This document shows positions 26,673-35,577 of a DNA stretch of 64,000 nt, piece by piece. A program made the position numbers and the translations under genes. Position 1 is the stretch's first letter. Each line of letters opens with the position of its first letter. Under the pieces are notes generated by a model. That model had not been told where the DNA came from and did not search any database. It worked only from the letters and a program-made list of their open reading frames with translations. The stretch covers positions 124,001 to 188,000 of the forward strand of contig SCOX01000006.1 of NCBI GenBank assembly GCA_005503055.1. Reading direction: 5' to 3'. This stretch comes from Lysobacteraceae bacterium P (GTDB taxonomy: Bacteria; Pseudomonadota; Gammaproteobacteria; Xanthomonadales; Xanthomonadaceae).

Positions 26673-27374
26673 ATGCAGCTCGTCCACGACGTTCTCGTCC
26701 AGTCCCGTTTTTCCAACACGTTCCCGCGCACCGTCGAGATGCTCTGCCCGCACTGTCTCAAGGAGGCGGTGTTCGAGGCGCGCACCTGGCAGGAGCACGG
26801 CCGGCAGCTGGCGGCGAGCGACCTGGAGTGCGCGCGCTGCGAGAAGACGGTGCTTTTCGTGCAATTGCTGGAACTGGACGGCACGCGCAAGGACGCCGGC
26901 CTGTTCTGCCATCCCGGCTCGGGTGGGCGCGAGCCGATGCCGGGCGTGGAGCACCTGCAGTCGCTGTCCGCGCCGCTCGCGCGCAGCTACGAATCGGCGC
27001 TGAAGCTTTACAACCACGCCGAGTGGGGCGCCAGCTCGCTGATCGTGCGCCACCTGCTGGGCGGGCTGGGCGCGCGCATGCTTGCCGAAGACAAGCGCGA
27101 TCTGTCGCTCGCTCGCAAACTCGAGGCGTTGCAGCAGGACGTGGACCTGGCGCGGCCGCTGCAGGACATCGCGCAACTGCTCGCGCCCAGCGGCACGTTC
27201 GGGCGCCAGTTCGAGGACGAGTCGACGATCGACAAGGCCACGGCCGAGTTGTTGCTGGAACTGGCCGAGCAGCTGATCAATTACCTCGTGGTGCTGCCCG
27301 GCACGATGGCCGACCTGAAGAGCCGCATCGCCACCGCCCCGGTGCCGCTGCGACGGGGCAGTGGCGCCGCCTGA
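26673..27374 (+). CDS. DUF4145-type zinc-ribbon protein
   Basis: Cytosolic protein (233 aa) of unknown function. The N-terminal third has a zinc ribbon with CPHC at about 25-28 and CARC at about 53-56. The C-terminal part is helical, with ARSYESALKLYNHAEWGASSL and IRHL-type segments typical of DUF4145 proteins. The start MQLVHDVLVQSRF at 26673 has GGGAGG nine bases upstream. It lies between trpE and trpGDC without obvious link to tryptophan. Two TGTTCACA octamers occur at about 26558 and 26605 ahead of the gene and may be regulatory. Confidence 0.7.
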   Translation: MQLVHDVLVQSRFSNTFPRTVEMLCPHCLKEAVFEARTWQEHGRQLAASDLECARCEKTVLFVQLLELDGTRKDAGLFCHPGSGGREPMPGVEHLQSLSAPLARSYESALKLYNHAEWGASSLIVRHLLGGLGARMLAEDKRDLSLARKLEALQQDVDLARPLQDIAQLLAPSGTFGRQFEDESTIDKATAELLLELAEQLINYLVVLPGTMADLKSRIATAPVPLRRGSGAA

Positions 27375-27457
27375 GCGCACCGCCCTACCGATGACCTGAG
27401 GCCCGAGCCGCCGCCGCGCGGCGCGCCCGGACGTGCGCACCTCGGCGCGCGTCGAAC

Positions 27458-27473
27458 ATTACCGATCGTTAAT
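27458..27473. promoter_or_regulatory. 16-bp near-palindrome ATTACCGATCGTTAAT
   Basis: An inverted repeat with one mismatched pair, 120 bases upstream of the small secreted protein gene and 400 bases upstream of the two-component system. Its size suits a dimeric regulator, and it includes a TTAAT that might belong to a -10. The binding protein is unknown. Confidence 0.35.
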
Positions 27474-27592
27474 CCACCGGAAAGACGCCGGTGAGGCGCC
27501 CGCGCGCAATCTGATCCTGCGGTCGGGAAAGCAGTCCCCGCCCGAGTCGAAATCCTCGTCCAAGTCGTTCCGAGTCACCTCTAGGAGTCACC

Positions 27593-27775
27593 ATGAACCT
27601 GCGCAAGTCCCTGTTCGCCGTCGCCCTGACCGCAATGGCCGGTTCCGCGCTGGCCGCCCCGCCGAGCACCGCGCCGGCCGCGCCCGCCAAGACCACGGTC
27701 TCCAAGCACAAGCACGCCAGCAAGAAGGCCGACACCGCCACCTCCACCAAGAGTGCCGACGCCAAGAAGAGCTGA
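27593..27775 (+). CDS. Small secreted Lys/Ala/Thr-rich protein
   Basis: A 60-residue protein with a signal peptide (MNLRKSLFAVALTAMAGSAL ending in AA) and a mature part of about 38 residues made mostly of Ala, Pro, Thr, Ser and Lys, with KHKHASKK. The composition recalls acid-shock protein Asr of enteric bacteria, but homology is not shown. The ribosome-binding site AGGAG is 6 bases before the ATG. A strong terminator follows, so it has its own short transcript just upstream of a two-component system, whose regulator could control it. Confidence 0.7.
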   Translation: MNLRKSLFAVALTAMAGSALAAPPSTAPAAPAKTTVSKHKHASKKADTATSTKSADAKKS

Positions 27776-27812
27776 TTGCTCCCAATGATCCCCGGAGCCC
27801 GTGCAAGCGGGC

Positions 27813-27852
27813 GGATACCCCGACGGTGCGCACCGGCGGGGTATCCTTTTTC
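27813..27852 (+). terminator. Intrinsic terminator after the small secreted protein
   Basis: A 10-bp perfect stem GGATACCCCG/CGGGGTATCC with a 14-base loop, followed by TTTTT. It ends 19 bases before the response-regulator start codon. Confidence 0.85.
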
Positions 27853-27870
27853 GTGTCGCCCGGAGTTCCC

Positions 27871-28548
27871 ATGCGCGTCCTGCTGATCGAAGACGATCCC
27901 CACACCGCGGCCTTCATCGGCAAGGGACTGCGCGAGGACGGCCACACCGTCGAGCATGCCGGCGACGGCAGGCAGGGATTGTTCCTGGCGACAACCGAAA
28001 CCTTCGACGCCATCGTCCTGGACCGGATGCTGCCGGCATTGGACGGTCTGGTGCTGCTGCAGACGCTGCGCGGCGCCGGCAATCGCACGCCGCTGCTGCT
28101 GCTCACGGCGCTGGGCGAAGTCGACCATCGTGTCGAAGGCCTGCGCGCCGGCGCCGACGACTACCTCGTCAAGCCGTTCGCCTACTCGGAACTGAGCGCG
28201 CGCCTGGACAGCATCGTGCGCCGCCATCGCGACGACGCGCAGCGCGAACCCACGCGGTTGCAGGTGGGCGATCTGGAGCTCGACCTGCTCGGCCGCGACG
28301 CGCGTCGTGCCGGCAAACGCATCGAACTGCAGCCACGCGAATTCCGCCTGCTCGAATACCTGATGCGCCAGGCCGGCCGAGTGGTCACGCGCACGATGCT
28401 GCTGGAAGCGGTGTGGGACTACCACTTCGATCCGCAGACCAACGTCATCGACGTGCACATCAGCCGGCTGCGGCAGAAGATCGACCACGGCTTCGATCGC
28501 GCGCTGCTGCACACCGTGCGCGGCGCGGGCTACCGGCTCGGCGAATGA
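27871..28548 (+). CDS. OmpR/PhoB-family response regulator
   Basis: Two-component response regulator (225 aa). The receiver domain has the acidic pair LLIEDDP, phosphoacceptor Asp51 in IVLDRMLP, Thr in LLLTALGE and Lys in DYLVKPFAYSEL. The C-terminal winged helix has LQPREFRLLEYLMRQAGRVV and NVIDVHISRLRQKI. It is coupled to the kinase gene by an ATGA overlap. Targets are unknown; the small basic secreted protein immediately upstream is a candidate. There is little room for a promoter between the terminator and the ATG. Confidence 0.93.
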   Translation: MRVLLIEDDPHTAAFIGKGLREDGHTVEHAGDGRQGLFLATTETFDAIVLDRMLPALDGLVLLQTLRGAGNRTPLLLLTALGEVDHRVEGLRAGADDYLVKPFAYSELSARLDSIVRRHRDDAQREPTRLQVGDLELDLLGRDARRAGKRIELQPREFRLLEYLMRQAGRVVTRTMLLEAVWDYHFDPQTNVIDVHISRLRQKIDHGFDRALLHTVRGAGYRLGE

Positions 28549-29903
28549 CGCGCGCGCCGCGTTCCACCAGCACACGTCTGGCCCTGGCGGTGATGGGCTC
28601 GTTCCTGCTCGCCTTCGTGCTGCTCGGCGCGGGCGTGTACGTGGCGGTATCGACGCTGCTGCTGCAGGACGCGCGCGAGCTGGTACGCACGGACGCTGCG
28701 GCGCTGACCCAGCTGCATCGCGACGGCGGCCGCGGCGCGCTGGTGCAGGAGCTGCGCGACCGCCTCGACGCGCCCGACGATCCCGATGCGGTCTATGCGC
28801 TGTTCGCCGCGAACGGCACGGTCGAGGTTGGCGACGTGTCGCCCATGCATGCGGGCAAAGGCATGCGCTGGACCACCTTCGAACACGCCGATCACGACGC
28901 GCCGGGCGGCGCCGGGCTCTCTCGCCGAGTGCTGGCGCAACTGCAACCGCTCCCCGGCGGCGAGACCTTGCTGACCGGGCTGCGGCTGCAGTCGCAGGAC
29001 CGCTTCCTCGCACTGATGCTGCGCACGGCGCTGGTCGCGCTCGCGGTGGCCGCATCGCTGGGCGCGCTGGTGGGATGGCTGACCTCGCGCTGGGTTTCGC
29101 GCCGGCTCAGCGACCTTGACCTCACCGCCGCGCGCGTGGGCGGGGGCGAGCTCGGCTTGCGCGTGCCGCTGGACGGAAGCGGCGATGCGTTCGACCGGCT
29201 CGGTCGCCGCTTCAACGGCATGCTCGATCGGATCGAGGATCTGCTCGGAGGCGTTCGCCATGCAACCGACCACATCGCACACGACCTGCGCACGCCGCTC
29301 ACGCGGTTGCGCAATCGTCTGGAAGACCTGCGCCCCGGCGCGGCCGCCTCGGAGCGCGCCGCGCTCGACGGCGCCGTGCAGGAGACCGACCAGCTGCTCA
29401 CCACGTTCGGCGCGCTGCTGCGGCTGGCGAGGATCGAAGCGCAGTCGCCGGCGGGCGAGGGACCGGTGCTGGATCTGTCCGCGCTCGCCGCCGATGCCGC
29501 CGAGCTCTACGTTCCGATCGGCGCGGAGCGCGGGGTAGGCCTGCGCACTTCTCTGGCACCGGCGCAGGTGCGCGGCGACCGCGACCAGCTGTTCCAGATG
29601 CTGGTGAACCTGCTCGACAACGCGCTGAAATTCGCGCCGACGGGAGGCGAGGTCGGGGTATCGCTGGAGGCGGCGGCCGATGGCGTGGTGCTGTGCGTCG
29701 ACGATGACGGGCCCGGCATTCCGGAAACCGATCGCGAGCGCGTGTTCGATCGTTTCCAGCGCCTGGAGGCCCACCGCGGCACGCCCGGCAGCGGCCTGGG
29801 CCTGAGCCTGGTGAGGGCGATCGTCCATCGCCATGGCGGGCGGATCGAATTGCTCGACCGCGCGCCGGGCCTGCGCGTGCAGGTGTGGCTGCCGCTCGCC
29901 TGA
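28545..29903 (+). CDS. Sensor histidine kinase
   Basis: Membrane sensor (452 aa) paired with the preceding regulator. A first helix (LALAVMGSFLLAFVLLGAGV), a periplasmic domain of about 120 residues and a second helix (LMLRTALVALAVAASLGAL) are followed by HAMP. HisKA carries the phosphoacceptor in DHIAHDLRTPLTRLRNRLE, and HATPase has NLLDNALKFAP, VDDDGPGIP and GSGLGLSLVRAIVHRHGG. The order is that of EnvZ/QseC-type kinases. The periplasmic domain gives no hint of the signal. Confidence 0.93.
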   Translation: MTRAPRSTSTRLALAVMGSFLLAFVLLGAGVYVAVSTLLLQDARELVRTDAAALTQLHRDGGRGALVQELRDRLDAPDDPDAVYALFAANGTVEVGDVSPMHAGKGMRWTTFEHADHDAPGGAGLSRRVLAQLQPLPGGETLLTGLRLQSQDRFLALMLRTALVALAVAASLGALVGWLTSRWVSRRLSDLDLTAARVGGGELGLRVPLDGSGDAFDRLGRRFNGMLDRIEDLLGGVRHATDHIAHDLRTPLTRLRNRLEDLRPGAAASERAALDGAVQETDQLLTTFGALLRLARIEAQSPAGEGPVLDLSALAADAAELYVPIGAERGVGLRTSLAPAQVRGDRDQLFQMLVNLLDNALKFAPTGGEVGVSLEAAADGVVLCVDDDGPGIPETDRERVFDRFQRLEAHRGTPGSGLGLSLVRAIVHRHGGRIELLDRAPGLRVQVWLPLA

Positions 29904-29937
29904 AGGTCGCCGGGTCGCGCCGCGCGCGACGAGTCGT

Positions 29938-29943
29938 TACAGT
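29938..29943 (+). promoter_or_regulatory. -10 box TACAGT before the trpG leader ORF
   Basis: TACAGT ends six bases before the leader ATG at 29950, so the mRNA probably starts at the ATG. It parallels the TAAAGT box seven bases before the trpE leader ORF. Confidence 0.45.
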
Positions 29944-29949
29944 AGGGCC

Positions 29950-30075
29950 ATGATCGTGCGTACCCCTCACCAGTTCCGCAAAGCCGACCAGGGTTGGCGA
30001 TGGTGGCCGTTGGCCTCCGTCCGCCCATTCCCGTCGTCCAAGGAACTGCCGAGTGTTTCCCGCCCCGCGCATTGA
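29950..30075 (+). CDS. Candidate trp leader peptide ahead of trpGDC
   Basis: A 41-codon ORF, MIVRTPHQFRKADQGWRWWP followed by LASVRPFPSSKELPSVSRPAH, with three Trp codons in a WRWW cluster. It has no Shine-Dalgarno and probably starts at the mRNA 5' end. It aligns with the trpE leader ORF over RT.PH.F...AD.GWRW.P and over PS...E.P beyond it. Similarity past the Trp codons suggests the peptide or the RNA itself is conserved. The function (attenuation or a trans-acting peptide) is inferred. Confidence 0.55.
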   Translation: MIVRTPHQFRKADQGWRWWPLASVRPFPSSKELPSVSRPAH

Positions 30076-30234
30076 CCTCCCGCCGCCTCGCACGGCCGCA
30101 CCAGATTCGACCGCACACCTGCTCCGACGCTCCCACCGGCACCCCGCCGCGCGGGATAATCGCGTCGATTCCGTCGTGCCTGTCGCCGCCGCGCCGTCGC
30201 CCGCCACTCCCCACCGTTGCCCGAGCTCGCGCCG

Positions 30235-30834
30235 ATGCTGTTGATGATCGACAACTACGACAGCTTCACCTACAACCTCGTGCAGTACCTGCAGGCGCTC
30301 GGGGCGGAGGTCAAGGTGATCCGCAACGACGAGCTGAGCGTGGCGCAGATCGAGGCGCTGGCGCCGGAGCGCATCGTCGTCTCGCCCGGCCCGTGCACGC
30401 CGAACGAGGCGGGCGTATCGGTGGACGTCATCCGCCAGCTCGGTCCGCGAATCCCGATATTCGGCGTGTGCCTTGGGCATCAGAGCCTTGGCCAGGCCTA
30501 TGGCGGAGACGTGGTCCGCGCCAAGCGGATCATGCACGGCAAGACCTCGCGCATCCGTCATGAGGGCAAGGGTGTGTTCGTGGGGCTGCCGGACGGATAC
30601 GAGGCTACGCGCTACCACTCGCTGGTGGTCTCGCGCGACACGCTGCCCGAATGCCTGGAGATCACCGCGTGGACGCAGGTGGACGGCGTCGGCGGCGAGC
30701 CGGAATTCGACGAGATCATGGGCCTGCGCCATCGCGAGCACCCGGTCGAAGGCGTGCAGTTCCACCCCGAGTCGATCCTCACCGAGCACGGCCACGCGCT
30801 GCTGAAGAACTTCCTCGAACGCCAGCCGCGGTAA
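30235..30834 (+). CDS. trpG: Anthranilate synthase component II (glutamine amidotransferase)
   Basis: Glutaminase subunit (199 aa) delivering ammonia to TrpE. The class I amidotransferase triad is visible: the Cys in [13 protein letters not shown], and the His and Glu in [29 protein letters not shown] is the standard N-terminus and [13 protein letters not shown] the oxyanion loop. The start [11 protein letters not shown] at 30235 follows relatives; an in-frame GTG-type extension to 30217 is possible. trpD follows after 54 bases. Confidence 0.95.
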   Translation: MLLMIDNYDSFTYNLVQYLQALGAEVKVIRNDELSVAQIEALAPERIVVSPGPCTPNEAGVSVDVIRQLGPRIPIFGVCLGHQSLGQAYGGDVVRAKRIMHGKTSRIRHEGKGVFVGLPDGYEATRYHSLVVSRDTLPECLEITAWTQVDGVGGEPEFDEIMGLRHREHPVEGVQFHPESILTEHGHALLKNFLERQPR

Positions 30835-30888
30835 CCTAACCCTCCCATCGATCCTCCCTGTCGGAAGGCGACCCGGATTTCCAGCGAC

Positions 30889-31935
30889 ATGCCCATCACC
30901 CCGCAAGAAGCCCTGCAACGCACCATCGAGCATCGCGAGATCTTCCACGACGAGATGGTCGAGCTGATGCGCATGGTCATGCGCGGCGAGGTGTCGCCGA
31001 CGATGACGGCGGCCATCCTCACGGGCCTGCGCGTGAAGAAGGAAACCGTCGGCGAGATCGCCGGCGCGGCGACCGTGCTGCGCGAGTTCGCGCGCCCGGT
31101 GGAGCTGGCCGACCGCACGAACCTGGTCGACATCGTCGGCACCGGCGGCGACGGCGCGCACACGTTCAACATCTCCACCGCGAGCATGTTCGTGGTGGCC
31201 GCCGCGGGCGCGAAGGTCGCCAAGCACGGCAATCGCAGCGTTTCGTCCAAGTCCGGCAGCGCCGACGCGCTGGAATCGCTGGGCGCGGCGATCGAGCTGC
31301 AGCCCGAACAGGTGGCGCGCTGCATCGAGCGCTGCGGCATCGGCTTCATGTTCGCGCCGATCCACCATCCGGCGATGAAGGTCGTCGCGCCGGTGCGTCG
31401 CGAAATGGCGGTGCGCACGATCTTCAACATCCTCGGGCCGCTGACCAATCCGGCCGACGCGCCGAGCATCCTGATGGGCGTGTTTCATCCGGACCTGGTC
31501 GGCATCCAGGTGCGCGTGCTGCAGGAACTCGGTGCGGAACGCGCGCTGGTCGTGTGGGGCCGCGACGGCATGGATGAGCTATCGCTCGGCGCCGGTAGCC
31601 TGGTGGGCGAACTGCGCGACGGCCAGGTGCGCGAGTACGAGGTGCATCCGGAGGACTTCGGCATCGCCATGGCCGCCAGCCGCAACCTGCGCGTCAACGA
31701 CGCGGCGGAATCGAAGATCCTGTTGATGCAGGCGCTGAACAACGAAGCCGGCCTGCCGCGCGAGATCGTCGCGCTCAACGCGGGCGCGGCGATCTACGCC
31801 GCCGGTGTGGCCGACAGCATCGCCGAAGGCATCGAACGCGCACGTGCGGCGCTCGCCTCGGGTGAAGCGAAGCGCAAGCTGGAGGAATTCGTCGCGACCA
31901 CGCGCGAACTCGCTGGCGAAGCGGTGGGCGCCTGA
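30889..31935 (+). CDS. trpD: Anthranilate phosphoribosyltransferase
   Basis: Enzyme (348 aa) transferring phosphoribosyl from PRPP to anthranilate. The PRPP/Mg site is given by [39 protein letters not shown], and [12 protein letters not shown]; the anthranilate tunnel His/Arg region is [19 protein letters not shown]. It is intact and of usual length. The small ABM gene starts one base after its stop. Confidence 0.96.
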   Translation: MPITPQEALQRTIEHREIFHDEMVELMRMVMRGEVSPTMTAAILTGLRVKKETVGEIAGAATVLREFARPVELADRTNLVDIVGTGGDGAHTFNISTASMFVVAAAGAKVAKHGNRSVSSKSGSADALESLGAAIELQPEQVARCIERCGIGFMFAPIHHPAMKVVAPVRREMAVRTIFNILGPLTNPADAPSILMGVFHPDLVGIQVRVLQELGAERALVVWGRDGMDELSLGAGSLVGELRDGQVREYEVHPEDFGIAMAASRNLRVNDAAESKILLMQALNNEAGLPREIVALNAGAAIYAAGVADSIAEGIERARAALASGEAKRKLEEFVATTRELAGEAVGA

Positions 31936-31936
31936 G

Positions 31937-32293
31937 ATGGACGAGGCGTTCGCCCGGCTTCCCGCACCGCCGTATTACGCGGTGATTTTCTCCTCGCGCC
32001 GCAACGGCGCTGACGACGCCGGTTACGGCGAAGCGGCGCAGCGCATGGTCGAGCTGGCATCGTCGCAGCCCGGCTTCCTCGGCGTGGAGTCCACGCGCGG
32101 GACGGACGGCTTCGGCATCACCGTCTCGTACTGGGACAGCGAGGCCGCCATCGCCGCCTGGCGTCAGCACGCCGAACACGCCGCCACGCGCGCCCACGGT
32201 CGCGTGTACTGGTACGAACATTACGAACTGCGCGTGGCCAAGGTCGAGCGCGCGTACGGCAAGCCCGAATCGAAACGCGAAACTTCCGAATGA
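31937..32293 (+). CDS. Antibiotic biosynthesis monooxygenase-domain protein
   Basis: Single ABM-domain protein (118 aa), a dimeric ferredoxin-like alpha-beta barrel. [47 protein letters not shown] and the C-terminal [17 protein letters not shown] match the YbdO/HmoB-like stress-responsive subfamily. It sits inside the trp operon between trpD (one base upstream) and trpC (ATGA overlap). Its biochemical role is unknown; quinone or haem chemistry is seen in relatives. Confidence 0.88.
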   Translation: MDEAFARLPAPPYYAVIFSSRRNGADDAGYGEAAQRMVELASSQPGFLGVESTRGTDGFGITVSYWDSEAAIAAWRQHAEHAATRAHGRVYWYEHYELRVAKVERAYGKPESKRETSE

Positions 32294-33081
32294 GCGACAT
32301 CCTCAACACGATCCTGGCCCGCAAGGCCGAGGAGATCCAGCAGCGAAGCCGCGTGCGGCCGCTCGACGACATGCGCGCCCGCGCGCTGCAGTTGCCGCCG
32401 ACGCGGGGTTTCGTCGACGCCATCCATCGCAAGCATGCCGCAGGCGAAGCCGCAGTCATCGCCGAAGTGAAGAAGGCCAGTCCTTCGAAGGGATTGATCC
32501 GCAAGGATTTCAACCCGGCGCAGATCGCGCGCAGTTACGAGGCAGGCGGCGCGGCGTGCCTGTCGGTGCTGACCGACGTGGACTTCTTCCAGGGCAGTAA
32601 CCTGTACCTGGGCGAGGCGCGCGGTGCCTGCTCGCTGCCGGTGCTGCGCAAGGATTTCACCATCGACCCGTACCAGGTGTACGAAGCGCGCGTGATCGGC
32701 GCCGACGCGATCCTGCTCATCGTCGCGGCGCTGGAAGACGGCCCGCTCGTGGAGATGGCGAACCTCGCCATGGAACTGGGCATGGACGTGCTGGTGGAAG
32801 TGCACGACATCGACGAGCTCGAGCGTGCGTTGCAGACCGGCTGCGAGCTGATAGGCGTGAACAACCGCAACCTGCGCACGTTCGAGGTGTCGCTCGACAC
32901 CACATTGGCGCTGAAGGATGCGGTGCCGCGCGACCGCACCCTGGTCACCGAAAGCGGCATCGCCACGCGTGCCGACGTGGCGAAGATGCGCGAGGCCGGC
33001 GTGCAGAGCTTCCTGGTCGGCGAGTCGTTCATGCGCGAGGCCGAGCCCGGTGCCGCGCTCCAGCGCCTGTTCGCCGCATGA
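32290..33081 (+). CDS. trpC: Indole-3-glycerol phosphate synthase
   Basis: TIM-barrel enzyme (263 aa) closing the indole ring from CdRP. Motifs: [64 protein letters not shown] and [15 protein letters not shown]. It is monofunctional with no fused TrpF. It overlaps the ABM gene before it and the HAD gene after it, each by 4 bases, so the three are translationally coupled. Confidence 0.96.
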   Translation: MSDILNTILARKAEEIQQRSRVRPLDDMRARALQLPPTRGFVDAIHRKHAAGEAAVIAEVKKASPSKGLIRKDFNPAQIARSYEAGGAACLSVLTDVDFFQGSNLYLGEARGACSLPVLRKDFTIDPYQVYEARVIGADAILLIVAALEDGPLVEMANLAMELGMDVLVEVHDIDELERALQTGCELIGVNNRNLRTFEVSLDTTLALKDAVPRDRTLVTESGIATRADVAKMREAGVQSFLVGESFMREAEPGAALQRLFAA

Positions 33082-33875
33082 GCAATTCGACCGGAAAGCA
33101 CGCGCAAATCCCGCCGGTCGAGCACCTGCCCGGCGCGGCCGCCGTGGCGCTGGCGGGCGAGGGCAAGCAGGGCGAGCGACCGTTCGCGCCGCTGGTGGTG
33201 TTCGACTTCGACCACACGTTGTACGACGGCGACTCCGGCAGCCACCTGGTGCTGTGGCTGATCAAGCGCGACTGGGCGCGCGTCGTGGCGGCCATCGCGC
33301 TGTCGCCGCTGCTGTTGCCGCTGATCGCCTGGATGCCGACGCGCCGCCGTGCGATCTCGGTTTACCTGTGGATCGGTACCGTCGGTACGCATCGCCGTCG
33401 CGACATGGACCGCCTCATCGATCACTACGTGCGCACACACGCGAAGGAAATCCGCGCGCGCCTGCTGCCGGTCGCGCTGCGGGTGTTGCAGCGGCATCGC
33501 GACGCCGGCGATCGCGTGATCATCGCCACCGGTGCCTCGCCGGAGCTGGCGCGGGCGATCCTGGATTTCGTCGCGCACGAGGACTTGCCGGTGATCGGCA
33601 GCATTTCCGGGCCGTTCCTGGGCGGCATGGTCACCGTCGAACACTGCCACCACGAGAACAAGATGCGGATGATCTGGGACGCAGGCTATGACCAGATCGC
33701 CATCGCGTACTCGGACAGCAGCGCCGATCTGCCGTTGCTCAAGGCCGCGCGCAAGCCCGTCGTGGTCAATCCCAAGCGCCGTCGCGTGGCGATGTTCCGG
33801 CGCGTGTTGCCGCCGGGCACGCCGATCCTCAATTGGGGCTGCGTGGGGCGGGGCGGAGATCCGGTGAAGGCCTGA
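33078..33875 (+). CDS. HAD-IB family phosphatase (SerB-like)
   Basis: Haloacid-dehalogenase-type hydrolase (265 aa). The nucleophile motif is [15 protein letters not shown] (DxDxT), motif II is [12 protein letters not shown], and the terminal acidic motif is [16 protein letters not shown] hydrophobic stretch [17 protein letters not shown] in the cap suggests membrane association. Relatives include phosphoserine phosphatase-like and lipid-linked phosphatases; the substrate is undetermined. The first 30 residues are a linker-like extension. It is coupled to trpC. Confidence 0.87.
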   Translation: MSNSTGKHAQIPPVEHLPGAAAVALAGEGKQGERPFAPLVVFDFDHTLYDGDSGSHLVLWLIKRDWARVVAAIALSPLLLPLIAWMPTRRRAISVYLWIGTVGTHRRRDMDRLIDHYVRTHAKEIRARLLPVALRVLQRHRDAGDRVIIATGASPELARAILDFVAHEDLPVIGSISGPFLGGMVTVEHCHHENKMRMIWDAGYDQIAIAYSDSSADLPLLKAARKPVVVNPKRRRVAMFRRVLPPGTPILNWGCVGRGGDPVKA

Positions 33876-33902
33876 GCGCCGCGCCGGATCGCACCGCGAC
33901 CG

Positions 33903-34274
33903 TCAGACGCGCTCGGGCGCGTCCAGGTCGAGGATGAAGTCCCGCAGCGTGTGCTCGGCGTAGTCGCGGAACTCGCCGGCGTCGTAGAAGCGGCCGAAGC
34001 AGTGGCTGCAACTCTCGAACCAGATGTGCGGCTGCTGCGGGTCGACCATGCGCACCAGTTGGCGGTCGATGCAGACCGGGCACTTGATGCGGTCGATGTG
34101 GTTGTAGTGCTCGCCCACCGCAGCGTCGCCGGTGTCCACGCGCTCGGCTTGCGCCTTGAGCAGGCGGTTCTCGCCCATCGTGAGCCACAGACCCTTGCAC
34201 TGCGTGCAGCGCGTCGAGCGCGACGAGAGCAGTTCGATGGCTTCCATCGGGGAATTGCATTTCGGGCACTGCAT
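33903..34274 (-). CDS. zf-TFIIB-type zinc-ribbon protein
   Basis: Small protein (123 aa) with two paired Cys motifs: CPKCNSPM...CTQCKGLW at the N-terminus, the zf-TFIIB signature, and CPVC...CSHCFGRFYDAGEF in the second half. The tail is acidic. Such proteins are widespread and uncharacterised, probably zinc-binding scaffolds. The start MQCPKCNSPME at 34274 places the zinc knuckle first; upstream in-frame codons overlap the GNAT gene region and are not conserved-looking. Confidence 0.82.
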   Translation of the reverse strand: MQCPKCNSPMEAIELLSSRSTRCTQCKGLWLTMGENRLLKAQAERVDTGDAAVGEHYNHIDRIKCPVCIDRQLVRMVDPQQPHIWFESCSHCFGRFYDAGEFRDYAEHTLRDFILDLDAPERV

Positions 34275-34303
34275 GGCGCGGTCCGGAGTGGGGTGGTTGG
34301 AGG

Positions 34304-34768
34304 TCAGTCGCCGAGCGCCTTGACCAGGCGCATCGAGCCTTCGAGATAACCGCACTGGCGATAGAAGGCGTGCGCGTCGGTGCGGCTGGCGTTGCTGGTG
34401 ACTTCGATCCGGCGCACGCCGCAGCGGCGGGAGATCGATTCCACTTCCTTCAGCAGCCGGCGCCCGACGCCGAGTCCCTTGCGTTCGGGCATGACGATCA
34501 GCGCGGTGATGCGCGCCAGTTCGCAGCCGTGGACGACGGAGTAGAGCGTGTAGAGCGAGATCAGCCCGCAGGCGTCGCCGTCGAGCTCCGCCAGCAGCAG
34601 GTGCTGGCGCGGGTCGGGGCGGACCACTGCGATGCGTTCGGCGGCTTCGTCGCGGCTGCAGGGGTAGCCCAGCTCGCCGAGGAGTCGGGCGACGTCGCTG
34701 GCGTCGCCCAGTTCGGCCGACCGCACCCTCGGCGTCGTGGCCTCGTCGGGTGCGGTGGCGCGGCCCAC
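34304..34768 (-). CDS. GNAT-family N-acetyltransferase
   Basis: Acetyl-CoA-dependent acetyltransferase (154 aa). The acetyl-CoA pyrophosphate loop is RKGLGVGRRLLKEVE, preceded by the beta strand ARITALIVMPE and followed by GVRRIEVTSNASRTDAHAFY with the catalytic-region Tyr. The substrate is unknown. It begins with a GTG 4 bases after the clp stop and is probably cotranscribed with clp. Confidence 0.88.
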   Translation of the reverse strand: MGRATAPDEATTPRVRSAELGDASDVARLLGELGYPCSRDEAAERIAVVRPDPRQHLLLAELDGDACGLISLYTLYSVVHGCELARITALIVMPERKGLGVGRRLLKEVESISRRCGVRRIEVTSNASRTDAHAFYRQCGYLEGSMRLVKALGD

Positions 34769-34772
34769 GCGG

Positions 34773-35462
34773 TCAGCGGGTGCCGAAGAGAACGACCGTC
34801 TTGCCGCGTGCGTGCAGCTTTTCGTCGGCCTGCAGCTTCTTGAGGACGCGGCCGGCCATTTCGCGCGAGCAGCCGACCAGGCGCGACAGCTCCTGGCGCG
34901 ACACGCGGATCTGCGTGCCCTGCGGGTGGCTCATCGCCTCCGGCTCCTTGGCCAGGTCGTGCAGGGCACGGACGATGCGATCGGTCACGTCGAGGAATGC
35001 CAGGCGGCCGGCTTTCCTACTGGTGTCGAGCAAGCGCCGGGAGATCTGCGCGCCTATGGCGTACAGCAGCTTGGGCGCATCCAGCGACAGCCGGGTCAGC
35101 AGCAGGTCGTAGAGGCGCTCGTGGCCGATCTCGGCCAGCTCGCAGGTGCTGCGCGTGCGCAGGATGACTTCGCGCTGGTCGCTGGCGATGAACAGGCCCA
35201 GCTCGCCGACGAACTCGCCGGGGCCGAAGTAGCCCAGGACCAGCTCGCGGCCGTCCTCCTCCTCGGTGATGATGCTGACCGAGCCGGACACGATGTAATA
35301 CAGCGTGCTGGCCGGGTCCCCGGGGCGGAACACGTCCGTCCGCGAGGGATAGCGGCGGCGGTGGCAGTGGGCCAGGAAGCGTTCGATGGTCGCACCGTCC
35401 GGCAGCAACGGGCTGTTGATTCGACGCATGGCGGGTGAGGATGCAGCCGGATTTGCGGACAT
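34773..35462 (-). CDS. clp: CRP-family global regulator Clp
   Basis: Transcription factor (229 aa) of the CRP/FNR superfamily, strongly like Xanthomonas Clp, which binds c-di-GMP and controls exoenzymes, polysaccharide and biofilm genes. The cyclic-nucleotide-binding domain has YPSRTDVFRPGDPASTLYYI, ELVLGYFGPGEFVGELGLF and SQREVILRTRS. The helix-turn-helix is VSRQELSRLVGCSREMAGRV. The start MSANPAASSP at 35462 was preferred; an upstream ATG at 35510 would add 16 residues. It is divergent from speD. Confidence 0.93.
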   Translation of the reverse strand: MSANPAASSPAMRRINSPLLPDGATIERFLAHCHRRRYPSRTDVFRPGDPASTLYYIVSGSVSIITEEEDGRELVLGYFGPGEFVGELGLFIASDQREVILRTRSTCELAEIGHERLYDLLLTRLSLDAPKLLYAIGAQISRRLLDTSRKAGRLAFLDVTDRIVRALHDLAKEPEAMSHPQGTQIRVSRQELSRLVGCSREMAGRVLKKLQADEKLHARGKTVVLFGTR

Positions 35463-35577
35463 GGGCGTGAAAGTTATGTGATCGGGCGAGCTTAGGGGGA
35501 AGTAACGCAATGGGCAAATATTCGCCCCAGTACGTCACCCTGCCCGAACTCTAACCTGTGACGGCGATCTGGTTCAG

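Larger units (their letters stand above)
29904..30234. other. Non-coding region upstream of trpG
   Basis: 331 bases holding the trpG leader ORF (29950-30075), its -10 box and a further 160 bases before trpG. In that last part a GATAAT at 30155-30160 flanked by GC-rich sequence could be a second -10, and several short inverted repeats occur, but I see no hairpin plus T-run that would mark a clear attenuator. Confidence 0.5.
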
